Shown piece after piece: positions 1-9,726 of a DNA stretch of 64,000 nt. The notes under the pieces are model-generated. The model did no database searches and was not told the origin of the DNA. It saw only the letters and a program-made list of their open reading frames with translations. Source of the stretch: Desmonostoc vinosum HA7617-LM4 (lineage in GTDB: Bacteria > Cyanobacteriota > Cyanobacteriia > Cyanobacteriales > Nostocaceae); contig JAHHHC010000003.1 of the NCBI GenBank assembly GCA_019359515.1, forward strand, positions 283,765 through 347,764. The letters are read 5' to 3'. Made by a program: the position numbers and the translations under genes. Position 1 is the stretch's first letter. Each line of letters opens with the position of its first letter.

Positions 1-239
1 TTTAGTCGCAATAAGGCCAAAAATATGGTCGTTACCCAATTCTTATTGAGAATATAAATTTGTGACTAATCCCCGGAAACCTTTATCAACAATATCTCGT
101 AGAGATTTTGGTATGACCTGAATCCTTGCCTCAATTGAGAAAGGTTTATTTAGTGCTAAAGCGCAACTACAAACATTTAAATTGTATCTTTGCTTCTTTC
201 TAGGAACCCGAATTATGCAACTTAAAAATACATCAGCTT

Positions 240-1442
240 ATGGAGAAAGCAAATATTCATATTCTATTGGTAGAAGATAGTCCTTCTGATGCTCATCTGC
301 TACTGCATATTTTTTTACGTGCAGATCAACAAGAGTGGCGAATGTCACATGTAGAACAGTTATCTGAGGCAATAGATGCCAGTAAGGAAAACTCTACACT
401 CACATTTGATAACGACATCAAAACTCAAGAAAAATGCAGATTCGATCTCATCTTGTTAGATTTGAGTCTCCCAGACTCCATAGGATTAGATACCTTAAAA
501 GAATATCGGTCAGCTGTGCCCGATATCCCAGTTGTGGTATTGACAGGTCTTGATGATGAAGATGTCGCATTGCAAGCATTAGCACAAGGCGCACAAGACT
601 ACCTCGTCAAAGATCAAATAACAATACAACGGCTAGTACGTGCAATTCGCTATGCTATTGAACGGGGTGAAATTCTCAACCAACTAAGAGAAAGTGAAGA
701 ACGCAGTCGTCGGGCACTAGCAAAAGAACAAGAACTCAACGAGTTAAAGTCGAACTTTGTCGCCATGGTTTCCCACGAATTCCGCAGTCCCATGACTACA
801 ATTCAGACATCTATAGATATCCTCGAATATAACAACGATAAACTAACTGATGAAAGGCGGACTAAATGCTTTGATCGAATTCAAAATGCTATCAATCAAA
901 TGGTTCAGCTTTTAGATGAGATATTGTTTTTGAGTCAAACTGAAGTAGATAAATTAGAATATAAACCTCAACCCATAAATTTAGAATATTTCTGTAGCGA
1001 ACTCACAGATATTATGCAAATGAGTTTCAGCAGCCAGCACAATATTATTTTTACCTCTCAAGGAGAATGTAGCTATGCTCAAATGGATGAAGATTTGCTA
1101 AATTGCATCCTGACGAATTTGCTTTCTAATGCTATTAAATATTCTTCTCTAAATAGCACTATTTGGTTTAATTTAACTTGCCACAATAGCATGGCAATTT
1201 TTCAGATCAAAGACCAAGGAATTGGTATTCCTCTCAAAGATCAATCTCGTCTGTTTCAAACTTTTTACCGTGCTAGCAATGTCGGTGGAATTCAAGGAAC
1301 AGGATTAGGGCTATCGATTGTGCAAAAGTGTTTGAGTCTGCATGGTGGTGAGATTCAAATCGAAACTGAGCAAAATGTTGGCACGACTGTTACAGTTACA
1401 CTGCCATTACACTGTAGGACGACTAAACAAATTAAAAGTTAA
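240..1442 (+). CDS. Hybrid response regulator / sensor histidine kinase
   Basis: Soluble 400-residue two-component protein. An N-terminal receiver domain (about residues 5-130) shows the acidic pair ED at 12-13, phospho-acceptor D74 in LLDLSLPDS and K124. A short coiled coil leads to a HisKA domain with H179 in MVSHEFRSP, then a HATPase domain with an N box (LLSNAIKYSS), G1 (DQGIGIP) and G2 (GTGLGLSIV). There are no membrane segments, so it probably takes a phosphoryl signal at its own receiver and relays it through the kinase. It converges on the next kinase gene with a 14-nt gap. No clear Shine-Dalgarno precedes the start. The signal is unknown. Confidence 0.9.
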   Translation: MEKANIHILLVEDSPSDAHLLLHIFLRADQQEWRMSHVEQLSEAIDASKENSTLTFDNDIKTQEKCRFDLILLDLSLPDSIGLDTLKEYRSAVPDIPVVVLTGLDDEDVALQALAQGAQDYLVKDQITIQRLVRAIRYAIERGEILNQLRESEERSRRALAKEQELNELKSNFVAMVSHEFRSPMTTIQTSIDILEYNNDKLTDERRTKCFDRIQNAINQMVQLLDEILFLSQTEVDKLEYKPQPINLEYFCSELTDIMQMSFSSQHNIIFTSQGECSYAQMDEDLLNCILTNLLSNAIKYSSLNSTIWFNLTCHNSMAIFQIKDQGIGIPLKDQSRLFQTFYRASNVGGIQGTGLGLSIVQKCLSLHGGEIQIETEQNVGTTVTVTLPLHCRTTKQIKS

Positions 1443-1456
1443 AAGCGAGAAGAACA

Positions 1457-2881
1457 TTAATTTTTAATTTTTAAAGTAATTGTAAATATACTACCTTCTC
1501 CTAGACGCGATCGCACTGTGACGCTACCACCCATACCCTCAACAAGGGTTTTGACAATCGATAACCCCAAACCACAACCCCCTTGAGAACTGGTGCGGGC
1601 TTCATCTACACGATAAAATCTTTCAAAAATGCGAGCTTGATGTTGTAAGGGAATGCCATACCCTTGATCACAAACTTGAATAATAGCTTCTTCACCTTGT
1701 TGGTTTAACTTTAAAACTATCGGTGTTTCGGCATCAGAATATTTAACAGCATTATCAATCAAATTGAGCAATACTTGTCTGAGGCGATTGTAGTCTGCTA
1801 TCACTTCAATTGATTGATTTGTTGACTCAATTGTCATTGTGCGATCGCAATATCGATCAGCCATACTTACAACTTCTGTAACTAAGTCATTCAGCAAGCA
1901 TGATTCCATGCGAAAATGTAAATAACCACTGTCGGCTCTAGCTAAATCTAGCAAATCCTGTAAAAGACGGATAGTACGTTCTGCTTCTGAGGCAGCTGTT
2001 TCTAAAGCCTCTTTTTGCATTTCTGTTAAGTTATTTTGTCGTCGTAATACACTTTGCAAGTAACCATGTACTATTGTCAAAGGTGTACGTAACTCGTGAG
2101 AAACATTGCTCACAAATTGTCGCTCTTGCTCCCAAGCTTGAGAGAGGCGAGATAACATCATATTAAAGGTTTGAGCTAGTTGTTTGACTTCGGTTGGTGC
2201 ATGATCAAGATATAATTTTGCTTCTGGTAAATCGCTGGCAGAAATAACTTCTGTCATTTGACTTAGCTGACGCAGAGGCTGTAAAGAACGTTTAATATAA
2301 AATGCGATCGCAGCTGAAAGTGCAGTGATTACCAAAATACTAGCAATACCGATATTTTGTACCAGCACCGTAAACATTTTCTGTTCGCGGGTAACATCCT
2401 GTACCACGAAAAGCTTTCCCAGGGTTTGACCTTTGACTGATATCGTACCACCACACCAAATAAAGTAACGTTGATTGATTTGATTGATTTGGGGTTTACT
2501 TGACATTTCAGTTAAAGAAATTAACTCCGTAGCTGTTGCACGAGATAGCAGATTCCAGTTAGGAGATTTTGCCAAGATTTTCTGATCTTGACCTTTTACC
2601 CATAAAAACGTATTTGGAGTTGTTAAGTTATTAATCGCTTTTTGTAAGACAATTTCTGGTGGTATAATTTCACTATAGAGTTGCACATCACGCGGTAAGC
2701 GATCGGCAATTTGTTGAATATAATATTTATGACTATTAATTAAAATTTGCTGCATTCTCCAACTCGTCCAAATAGCGAGACTACCTAATCCTAAAGTTGA
2801 GAACGCAGCAATACCAATTGTCAGGCGTAACCTTAATGAAAAAAAGTCTATTTTGGGTAAAACATTGCTAATTTGATTCAC
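1457..2881 (-). CDS. Membrane sensor histidine kinase
   Basis: Integral-membrane histidine kinase of 474 residues. Near the N terminus there is one membrane segment, then a periplasmic region of about 130 residues, a second segment, a HAMP domain, HisKA (SNVSHELRTPLTIVHGY) and a HATPase domain (N box LLNLIDNAVKYS, G1 DQGYGIP, G2 GLGLSIV). I place the start at a GTG whose GTGA overlaps the TGA of the upstream DUF4079 gene, rather than at a TTG 30 nt earlier, because a 4-nt overlap fits translational coupling. The coupling suggests that the DUF4079 membrane protein and the kinase act together. No response regulator gene is adjacent in the same direction. Confidence 0.88.
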   Translation of the reverse strand: MNQISNVLPKIDFFSLRLRLTIGIAAFSTLGLGSLAIWTSWRMQQILINSHKYYIQQIADRLPRDVQLYSEIIPPEIVLQKAINNLTTPNTFLWVKGQDQKILAKSPNWNLLSRATATELISLTEMSSKPQINQINQRYFIWCGGTISVKGQTLGKLFVVQDVTREQKMFTVLVQNIGIASILVITALSAAIAFYIKRSLQPLRQLSQMTEVISASDLPEAKLYLDHAPTEVKQLAQTFNMMLSRLSQAWEQERQFVSNVSHELRTPLTIVHGYLQSVLRRQNNLTEMQKEALETAASEAERTIRLLQDLLDLARADSGYLHFRMESCLLNDLVTEVVSMADRYCDRTMTIESTNQSIEVIADYNRLRQVLLNLIDNAVKYSDAETPIVLKLNQQGEEAIIQVCDQGYGIPLQHQARIFERFYRVDEARTSSQGGCGLGLSIVKTLVEGMGGSVTVRSRLGEGSIFTITLKIKN

Positions 2882-3597
2882 TTTGGTGCTTGGGGATTTG
2901 GTGCTAGACAAGTTTTATTCACAAAATCGCATTGATAAACATAAGATTCTTGCCAACTCAAAGGAATTTCTAATAAATCCCGTGTTCCTGTCATACCTTG
3001 ACCAATAAATAATAACAAAGCAATACAGTTTAAAATTGTATGAATAGTTCGCCAGCGATGAGTTCTATCCTGGTAAATATCTTGAACGATCGCCAATGAA
3101 AAAATCATCAGCAATGCTGCGGCAATCCCAATATAGTAATGAGACCAATACCATTCATTGGTACGACGAAAAACTCCATCTTGACAACCTAGGATTACTA
3201 CACCTGCCCCGGTTAAAGTAGCAAAAACTGCTCGCCATAAACGTTGCTTTGCCCGATAAAGTAAAACCAAAGAGGCGATAGTTGCAGCAAACATCAACAA
3301 AATAAAAACCACTTGAAAAGGTACTTTATTCCATAATTGATTTTTGAGAATATTTTTACCAATTGGATAGGCCAAACCTAGCAAAACTAATCCCACAACT
3401 GCACCTGTTAACCATTGACCTAAATTTCTATGTTCTGTACCCACGATTGGAGGAATTTTACTTTTATTGCCGTCTGAAGTTTGCAAGCGTCGTTGGCGTG
3501 TTTGCCAAGCAAAGTTGACGACATTACCAATAAGTGGAAATACAAAAATAACTGCGATCGCCGGATGTAAAAGCCCCAAAAAATCTGCTAATTCCAT
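2878..3597 (-). CDS. DUF4079 family membrane protein
   Basis: A 239-residue polytopic membrane protein with about six hydrophobic segments and conserved histidines (for example HP near the N terminus, SHYY and HTILN). This matches the DUF4079 family of cyanobacteria and plants; its cytochrome-b561-like topology is an inference. It overlaps the downstream sensor kinase by 4 nt, so the pair is probably one operon, and the protein may supply a membrane or redox input to that kinase. The family function is not established. Confidence 0.75.
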   Translation of the reverse strand: MELADFLGLLHPAIAVIFVFPLIGNVVNFAWQTRQRRLQTSDGNKSKIPPIVGTEHRNLGQWLTGAVVGLVLLGLAYPIGKNILKNQLWNKVPFQVVFILLMFAATIASLVLLYRAKQRLWRAVFATLTGAGVVILGCQDGVFRRTNEWYWSHYYIGIAAALLMIFSLAIVQDIYQDRTHRWRTIHTILNCIALLLFIGQGMTGTRDLLEIPLSWQESYVYQCDFVNKTCLAPNPQAPK

Positions 3598-3700
3598 ACC
3601 ACACCTGTTTTTTTATTGAACTTTAAACCTAGAATTAAAGTTTTTTATCTTAAAAATTCCTCATATTTCGACTTTGCTCAGTATTCGACTTCCCAATTCA

Positions 3701-4171
3701 CTACTTCCCACTCAAAGGAGCATAGCCAAAGGTAGCATTAAATTTACGACACCAGACAGCTACTGAACGAAAATCTGTTACTTTCACATTATCAGGTATG
3801 GCATAACGTTGAGTACCACTTATTTTTTGTAGAGGTGCAACACTCACATAGTCTTTTTCCTTAATGCCATATATTGGTGGTGTATCAGAACGATGCAGAA
3901 TTACAAATAAATCTGGGCCATTATCAGTTTTAAAACTCTCAGAAAACTCTAGATAGCGTTTTCCTTGTTCGGTAACAATACTGACAGTTCCTGTGGTGGG
4001 GTGTTCTCCATTCTTAAAGTTTCCAGGTTTGGCCGCTGGAGTCGCTACGGGTGTCTCTACGGGTGTTGTAGACTCTCCTGGAGTCTCTACAGAATTTGAT
4101 TTTACCTCTGTTGTACATCCTATAGTTGCAATGCTGATGATCGCAATCATGGCTAAATGCTGTAACTTCAT
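3701..4171 (-). CDS. DM13-domain lipoprotein
   Basis: A 156-residue exported protein. The N terminus is a lipoprotein signal peptide with lipobox IGC (Cys19), followed by a Thr/Pro/Val-rich linker (residues about 25-50) and a DM13 domain with FSESFKTDNGPDLFVILHRS and a C-terminal VAVWCRKFNATFGYAPL. DM13 domains are predicted redox or cysteine-containing electron-transfer modules, and the single Cys in VWCRKF is the family's hallmark. It lies just upstream of the DUF4079/kinase pair on the same strand, with about a 100-nt gap, so it may belong to the same redox-sensing group (inference). Confidence 0.82.
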   Translation of the reverse strand: MKLQHLAMIAIISIATIGCTTEVKSNSVETPGESTTPVETPVATPAAKPGNFKNGEHPTTGTVSIVTEQGKRYLEFSESFKTDNGPDLFVILHRSDTPPIYGIKEKDYVSVAPLQKISGTQRYAIPDNVKVTDFRSVAVWCRKFNATFGYAPLSGK

Positions 4172-4834
4172 ACTTTGAAAGTCCTCAAATTTATCTCTAA
4201 TAACAATTTAAAACTTTGTGCGATCGCCAGAATTAATTTAGGCTGAGAATTTGTTTAATATTTGTCAAGAACGAATTTACGAAGAACTGGTTACGTAGAT
4301 AAGTTAAGTAACTAATGCAGATTAACCTTCAGCAATCAGAATTCAGCATAAATTTTATACGACTAACAGATAAGTCAAAGAGGAGTGGGGCGTAGGGAAG
4401 AAACCTTTTGGGGATGTACTGATTTTTTTAAAAAATCAAATAGGATTCCTAGAATGGTCTGTTTCATAAATATAAGTCAGCACCTTGGTACTTCATATCA
4501 GAGGATTAAAGTCCTGACTACAAACGTATTTACTATCAAAATTAATGGTAAAGACTGCTACGTTTGTAGTGCTTTTAGGTGCGAGCAATAAATAGAATAA
4601 ATGCTCTTTTCCCTACTCCCTACTCCCCACTCCCTACTCCCTACTCCTTAATTAAATAGTCTAATAGTTTATAAAAACTTATCACCCAAGTAAACAGTAG
4701 TATTATGTGCCATAAATTACATTAATTCAATTTTTATTTAAGGAAAATATTAATCATTAATTTTTTGTTACATTTTTTCAAAAAATACGTCACAATAATC
4801 AGATCAAATTTTTTGTTTTTCAGGAGGATTTCAG
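4172..4834. other. Intergenic region with heptamer repeats, upstream of the BcsA-like gene
   Basis: A 660-base stretch between divergent genes with no convincing gene. Positions 4611-4648 are a short array of CCCTACT-type heptamers. The last 150 bases are AT-rich and probably hold the promoter of the downstream synthase, ending in a strong AGGAGG ribosome site at about 4822. A 68-codon frame at 4385-4591 has low-complexity composition and no family resemblance, so I do not call it. Confidence 0.5.
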
Positions 4835-7105
4835 GTGCAGAAGCGCGAAATATCAGTATCAAAGTTCAGCTACCAAACCTTTAAAGCTTTTGTTCCTCAG
4901 CGAGTTATCCACTTGCGAATACCAACGCTGATTCTGTTGGGGATCATTTCTTTATTCAGCATTATCCTGGCGGGGTGGTTTGCCAAACAAGGCAGCATTA
5001 GTGAAATTTTCGCTCAAATCCATGCCTGGCAGCAACAGCCACCAATGTGGTTAGAACCTCCAAAAGTCACAGCTCAATATTTGCTGGCACCAACTGTGAT
5101 ACTGTTATTGGTTGTATATATAGTCATGAAGATTTCACCCCAACCTCGTGTTTGGTCGCATCGGTTGGTAGTGGGAATTTTAATTTTTCTCACCTTGCGA
5201 TATTTTATTTGGCGATCGCTTTCTACCCTGAATGTTGCAGATCCTCTCAATGGATTATTTAGTCTAGGGTTGCTGTTTTTAGAAATCGTCATGCTAGTGG
5301 TGAATACCCTACAACTGTTTTTCATGTTGAATATCAAAGACCGTCAACGAGAAGCAGACGAAAAATCACTAGCTGTGATTCATGGCAGTTTTAACCCATC
5401 CGTTGATATTCTCATACCTACTTACAACGAACCAGAGTTTATTCTCAGACGGACGATTATTGGTTGTCAAGCTCTTGATTATGCCAATAAAAAAATTTAT
5501 CTGCTTGATGACACTCAGCGACCAGAAATTAGAGATTTAGCAGCAGAATTGGGTTGTAAATATATAACTAGACTCGATAATAGTTATGCCAAAGCCGGAA
5601 ATTTAAATCATGCACTTGCTAACACCAATAGTGAGTTAATTGTGGTTTTTGATGCTGATTTTATCCCGACAAAAAACTTTCTTACTCGTACTGTTGGCTT
5701 CTTTCAAAACGAAAAAATTGGTCTGGTACAGACGCCGCAAAACTTTTACAACACTGACCCCATAGCCCATAATCTAGGTTTAGAAAATCTTATTACCTCT
5801 GATGAGGAGATATTTTATCGACTAATCCAGCCGATGAAAGACGCAGCAGGTAGTGTAATTTGTTCTGGCACTTCCTTTGTTGTGCGGCGTAGCGCACTAG
5901 AAGCTAGTGGGGGTTTTGTGATCGATTCATTAAGTGAAGACTACTTTACAGGAATTCACTTGACTGCTCAAGGTCACAATGTAATTTATTTAAATGAAAA
6001 ATTAAGCGCCGGCTTAGCAGCAGAAAATATTGCTGGTTATGTCACTCAACGTTTACGATGGGCGCGCGGTACACTACAAGGATTTTTTATCAAATCTAAT
6101 CCTTTAACAATTCCAGGCTTGAGTATCTTTCAGAGACTAGCTCATTTTGAGGGATTTTTGGGTTGGTTTACTTGCATTTCTCGTGTTTATTTTCTGTTAA
6201 TGCCACTAGCTTTTTCATTCTTGGGTGTGATTCCCATTAAAGCAACACTCAGAGAAATAGTATATTTTTGGTTGCCTTTTTCTTTAGTTAGCTTGACCAC
6301 ATATGCTTGGTTAAATAAACGCTCTCGCTCAGCTTTTTTATCAGATATTTACTTTCTTGTCATCTGCTTTCCTTTAGCGTTTACTGTTATCCAAGTCATG
6401 CTTAATCCCTTCTCCAAAGGATTTAAAGTCACACCCAAAGGTATAGCTACTAATCGCTATCATTTCAACTGGAAATTGGCATTACCTCTAATTATCTTGT
6501 TTATTTCTACAACTGTGAGTTTGTGGCTAAATTTAAGTTTTTGGATGACTACAAGAAACCCAGAAATTGCTGAGCAAATCAAAGGAATAAGTTTGGGTTG
6601 GGTATGGAGTGCCTACAATTTAATGATGATTTGCATTGCTTTATTAAGCTTAATAGATGCGCCTAGAAAAGATATTTACGAGTGGTTTGATTTGCAGCGA
6701 GTTGTGCGTTTAAAAGTGGGCAAGCAAAATTTATGGGGTGTCACCACAATGATGTCTGAAGTAGGTGCAGAAATTGCTTTAACACAAATCCCCACCAGCA
6801 ATTTATTAATCGATCAGTTAGTCAATATAGAACTTGTAGATGAAAACCTTCAATTATCCGGAGAGATTGTTCGGACTGGATTTAATGATGAATCCCCCAC
6901 AGTGCGAGTTAGATTTGAATCAGTAAGCCTGAATCAACATCGCCGATTGATAGAAATGTTGTTTTGTCGTCCTGGGCAATGGAAACGTCAAGAGATACCA
7001 GGTGAATTTGGTTCATTTTTGTTACTATTTAAAATCTTACTCAAGCCACGAGTTTTGTTTAAGAGAAAAGGAGATATCAGTGCGATCGCAGTTTCTAAAG
7101 TTTAA
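4835..7105 (+). CDS. BcsA-like processive glycosyltransferase with PilZ-like end
   Basis: A 756-residue inner-membrane family-2 glycosyltransferase of the cellulose synthase catalytic-subunit type. N-terminal membrane helices precede the catalytic domain, which contains TYNEPEF, LLDDTQRPE, the metal-binding VFDADF (DxD), LSEDYFTG (TED-like) and QRLRWARG (QxxRW). More membrane helices follow, then a C-terminal PilZ-like segment (LQRVVRLKVG ... MMSEVGAEI). PilZ binds cyclic di-GMP, but the arginine motif here is RVVR rather than a clear RxxxR, so binding is uncertain. The start is GTG, chosen because AGGAGG lies 9 nt upstream. No BcsB, BcsC or BcsZ partners are nearby, as is common in cyanobacteria. 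The product (cellulose or another beta-glucan) cannot be told from sequence. Confidence 0.88.
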   Translation: MQKREISVSKFSYQTFKAFVPQRVIHLRIPTLILLGIISLFSIILAGWFAKQGSISEIFAQIHAWQQQPPMWLEPPKVTAQYLLAPTVILLLVVYIVMKISPQPRVWSHRLVVGILIFLTLRYFIWRSLSTLNVADPLNGLFSLGLLFLEIVMLVVNTLQLFFMLNIKDRQREADEKSLAVIHGSFNPSVDILIPTYNEPEFILRRTIIGCQALDYANKKIYLLDDTQRPEIRDLAAELGCKYITRLDNSYAKAGNLNHALANTNSELIVVFDADFIPTKNFLTRTVGFFQNEKIGLVQTPQNFYNTDPIAHNLGLENLITSDEEIFYRLIQPMKDAAGSVICSGTSFVVRRSALEASGGFVIDSLSEDYFTGIHLTAQGHNVIYLNEKLSAGLAAENIAGYVTQRLRWARGTLQGFFIKSNPLTIPGLSIFQRLAHFEGFLGWFTCISRVYFLLMPLAFSFLGVIPIKATLREIVYFWLPFSLVSLTTYAWLNKRSRSAFLSDIYFLVICFPLAFTVIQVMLNPFSKGFKVTPKGIATNRYHFNWKLALPLIILFISTTVSLWLNLSFWMTTRNPEIAEQIKGISLGWVWSAYNLMMICIALLSLIDAPRKDIYEWFDLQRVVRLKVGKQNLWGVTTMMSEVGAEIALTQIPTSNLLIDQLVNIELVDENLQLSGEIVRTGFNDESPTVRVRFESVSLNQHRRLIEMLFCRPGQWKRQEIPGEFGSFLLLFKILLKPRVLFKRKGDISAIAVSKV

Positions 7106-7232
7106 TCTGACTCCAGATCATGTTAGCCTAGCCAACTTTTCTGAAGTTTGATGTAACTCAACGGGAATCCTAAGAAGTAGATTTACAATGTGCTGATTCT
7201 ACTAGAGTCAGCACACTAGATATTCTCACTTC

Positions 7233-8402
7233 ATGGAGACACCAATGTTTAAAGCCGCTGTTGGTCATAGTATCGATCCTGATTCACTAAGCGCGATCGT
7301 AGAAGTTATCGAACAATGCAGACTGTCTCTTGGCAACCAAACGCCTCAAGCTGGAGTTTTATTTGCAGCGATCGATTTTGACCATGGGCTAATTTTACAG
7401 TATATTCAAGATGCTTTTGCTGGGATTGAGTTGATTGGTGGCACAACTAACGGAGAAATCTCATCATGCATGGGTTTTCAGCAAGACTCCCTCACCTTGA
7501 TGGTGTTCGCCTCAGACGAGGTAGAGATTAGAGCTGGACTAGGGCGGGGTGTATCCAAAAATCCGATGTTGGTTGCTCAACAAGCGGTGGAAATGGCAAA
7601 AACAAAAAGTTCAATTCAGCCACAATTGTGTTTAACTTTTCCAGATAGCCTAACCAGCAATGGGGTTGTGATTCTAGCAGGCTTAAAGCAGAGTCTTGGA
7701 GAGCAAATCCCCATCATTGGTGGCATGACAGCGGATGATGCCACTTTTACTCAGACTTATCAATTTTTCCAGAATGAAGTTTTAAGCGATTCTGTTCCAG
7801 TACTACTGTTTTGTGGAAAGATACGATTTTCTTATGGAGTTGCGAGTGGTTGGATTCCCATCGGCAAACGCAGCCGCGTGACTAAAGTCAGTGGTAATGT
7901 CGTTTATGAAATCGATGGACAACGCGCCCTAGATTTTTATCAGCACTATTTGGGAGTTGAAAAGTTTACTGTTAACTATGCCATTCATGCATTGGCGGTG
8001 TTTGAAGATGATGAGCATTTTTATATGCGGGCTCCGAATAGTTATGATCCGCATTCTGGTAGCGTGACTTTTTTCTCAGACATTCCTGAGCAGGCGATCG
8101 TTCAGATTACAGATGCATCCCGCGAAAATATTTTACTAGCCTCTGAGGCATCTTTGCGAGATGCCTTAGCCAATTTCTCTGACGCGAACCCCATAGCAGC
8201 TTTATTAATTTCTTGTGCAGCCCGGCGGCGAATTCTCGGAACATTTGCCAGTGAAGAGTATCAGCTTTTCAAAAAGCATTTGCCAAAGACATTGCCCTGC
8301 TGTGGTTTCTATGCCTATGGTGAAATTGCTCCTTTAATAGACAAAGGACAAACCCAATTTCATAACAAAACATTTGTCACACTACTGATGGGAACCAATT
8401 AA
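7233..8402 (+). CDS. FIST-domain sensory protein
   Basis: A 389-residue soluble protein with FIST_N and FIST_C domains: an N-terminal alpha/beta module with GGTTNGEISS and IIGGMTADDATF, and a C-terminal module with SCAARRRILG and CCGFYAYGEIAP. FIST domains are proposed to bind small ligands such as amino acids and feed signal-transduction partners. Only 6 nt separate it from the following histidine kinase, so the two form an operon in which this protein is probably the ligand-binding input. There are no membrane segments. Confidence 0.88.
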   Translation: METPMFKAAVGHSIDPDSLSAIVEVIEQCRLSLGNQTPQAGVLFAAIDFDHGLILQYIQDAFAGIELIGGTTNGEISSCMGFQQDSLTLMVFASDEVEIRAGLGRGVSKNPMLVAQQAVEMAKTKSSIQPQLCLTFPDSLTSNGVVILAGLKQSLGEQIPIIGGMTADDATFTQTYQFFQNEVLSDSVPVLLFCGKIRFSYGVASGWIPIGKRSRVTKVSGNVVYEIDGQRALDFYQHYLGVEKFTVNYAIHALAVFEDDEHFYMRAPNSYDPHSGSVTFFSDIPEQAIVQITDASRENILLASEASLRDALANFSDANPIAALLISCAARRRILGTFASEEYQLFKKHLPKTLPCCGFYAYGEIAPLIDKGQTQFHNKTFVTLLMGTN

Positions 8403-8408
8403 GGCATT

Positions 8409-9458
8409 ATGGATAATGCAAATAACTCCAAAATCAACAAAGAGCTAGAAAAAACCAATCGCATTCTCCAAAAAAAGCTAGAACGTTGTGAGACAGAACG
8501 CAGACAGTTAGAAACCGATATTGCAGGTAAAGAATTTTTACTGAAGCAAGTCATTAGTGAACTAGAGAGTTCACGAGAAGCGTTAGAACAGAGAAGCCAA
8601 GAGTTAGAAATTACTTTGCAAAATTTGCAAACTATGCAGGTACAGATGATTCAAAGCGAAAAGATGTCTGCTTTGGGGCAGATGGTAGCTGGAGTTGCTC
8701 ATGAGATTAATAATCCTGTGAACTTCATTCACGGAAACCTCAGTCACTTGGCACAATATAACCAAGATATCTGGCATTTAATTCGGCTTTATCATCAGCA
8801 CTTCCCGAATCCGCCACTAGAAATTAAGACTCTACAAGATGCGATCGATATAGAATTTCTCCAAGAAGACTTGAGTAAGATACTCTACTCAATGAATGTT
8901 GGGACTCAGCGAATTCAAGAAATTGTCTTGTCATTACGCAATTTTTCTCGCTTAGATGAAGCTGAGTTTAAACCAGTCAATATCCACGAAGGAATTGACA
9001 GCACACTTTTAATTTTGCAGTATCGTTTGCAAACTACATTAGTTCAGCCAGAAATTTTAGTTGTGCGAGAGTATGGGGCACTACCCAATGTTGAATGTTT
9101 TGCAGGACAATTGAACCAAGTTTTTATGAATCTCTTGGTAAATGCTATTGATGCTTTAGAAGATTCTGTGGTGAATAGCAAAATGACTAATAATCCCCAA
9201 ATTACAATTTGTACATCAGTGGTTGAACATTTGGTAGAAATTGCGATCGCCGACAACGGAGTTGGGATACCAGAACACATTCAACAGCAAATTTTTAATC
9301 CCTTCTTTACCACTAAACCGATTGGCAAAGGCACAGGAATGGGATTATCAATTAGCTATCAAATTATTTGTGAAAAACATGGTGGGAGTCTCAACTGTTT
9401 CTCGACAGTCGGTCAAGGAACAAAATTTGTTATCCAAATTCCTATTCAACATAAATAA
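8409..9458 (+). CDS. Soluble histidine kinase partnered with the FIST protein
   Basis: A 349-residue kinase beginning with a long coiled coil (residues about 5-85, rich in Glu/Gln/Lys/Leu), then a HisKA-like region with MVAGVAHEINNPVNF and a HATPase domain with N box LVNAIDAL, DNGVGIP and GTGMGLSIS. There is no receiver and no membrane segment. AAGG sits at the right distance before the ATG. It is immediately downstream of the FIST gene and likely receives its signal through the coiled coil. The cognate response regulator is not next to it. Confidence 0.9.
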   Translation: MDNANNSKINKELEKTNRILQKKLERCETERRQLETDIAGKEFLLKQVISELESSREALEQRSQELEITLQNLQTMQVQMIQSEKMSALGQMVAGVAHEINNPVNFIHGNLSHLAQYNQDIWHLIRLYHQHFPNPPLEIKTLQDAIDIEFLQEDLSKILYSMNVGTQRIQEIVLSLRNFSRLDEAEFKPVNIHEGIDSTLLILQYRLQTTLVQPEILVVREYGALPNVECFAGQLNQVFMNLLVNAIDALEDSVVNSKMTNNPQITICTSVVEHLVEIAIADNGVGIPEHIQQQIFNPFFTTKPIGKGTGMGLSISYQIICEKHGGSLNCFSTVGQGTKFVIQIPIQHK

Positions 9459-9559
9459 ATTTTCTGTCATCGATAATTGGTAATTCAAATATTAAAGCAG
9501 ATTAGCTGATCAACTTTCCCTGTCCCCTATCCCCTTTCATATCATGTCCGGCTAATCAC

Positions 9560-9726
9560 TTATCATAAAAATTTCTCCCTTGTCCCCCTTCGGGTGACGC
9601 TCGCAAGCTCGCTAACGCTGCGCTAACGCAGTCGCCTGCGGAGGGAAACCCTCCTTTACTCGCTGTCTCACCGCGTCTCCCTATCTCCGCGTCAGCCAAA
9701 TCATAAGTCTTTCAACGGACATGATA
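9560..9726. repeat. Dispersed GC-rich hairpin repeat
   Basis: Intergenic repeat made of CTCGCTAACGCTGCGCTAACGC-like units followed by CAGTCGCCTGCGGAGGGAAA and a GCTGTCTCACCGCGTCTCC block. The second half recurs almost exactly inside valS at about 33115-33170, and related CGCTAACGCT units occur at 51785-51880. No coding content. Confidence 0.7.

Noticed and set aside
4385..4591. 68-codon frame upstream of the BcsA-like gene
   Set aside because: No ribosome site, no family resemblance, and it lies in a repeat-bearing intergenic region.
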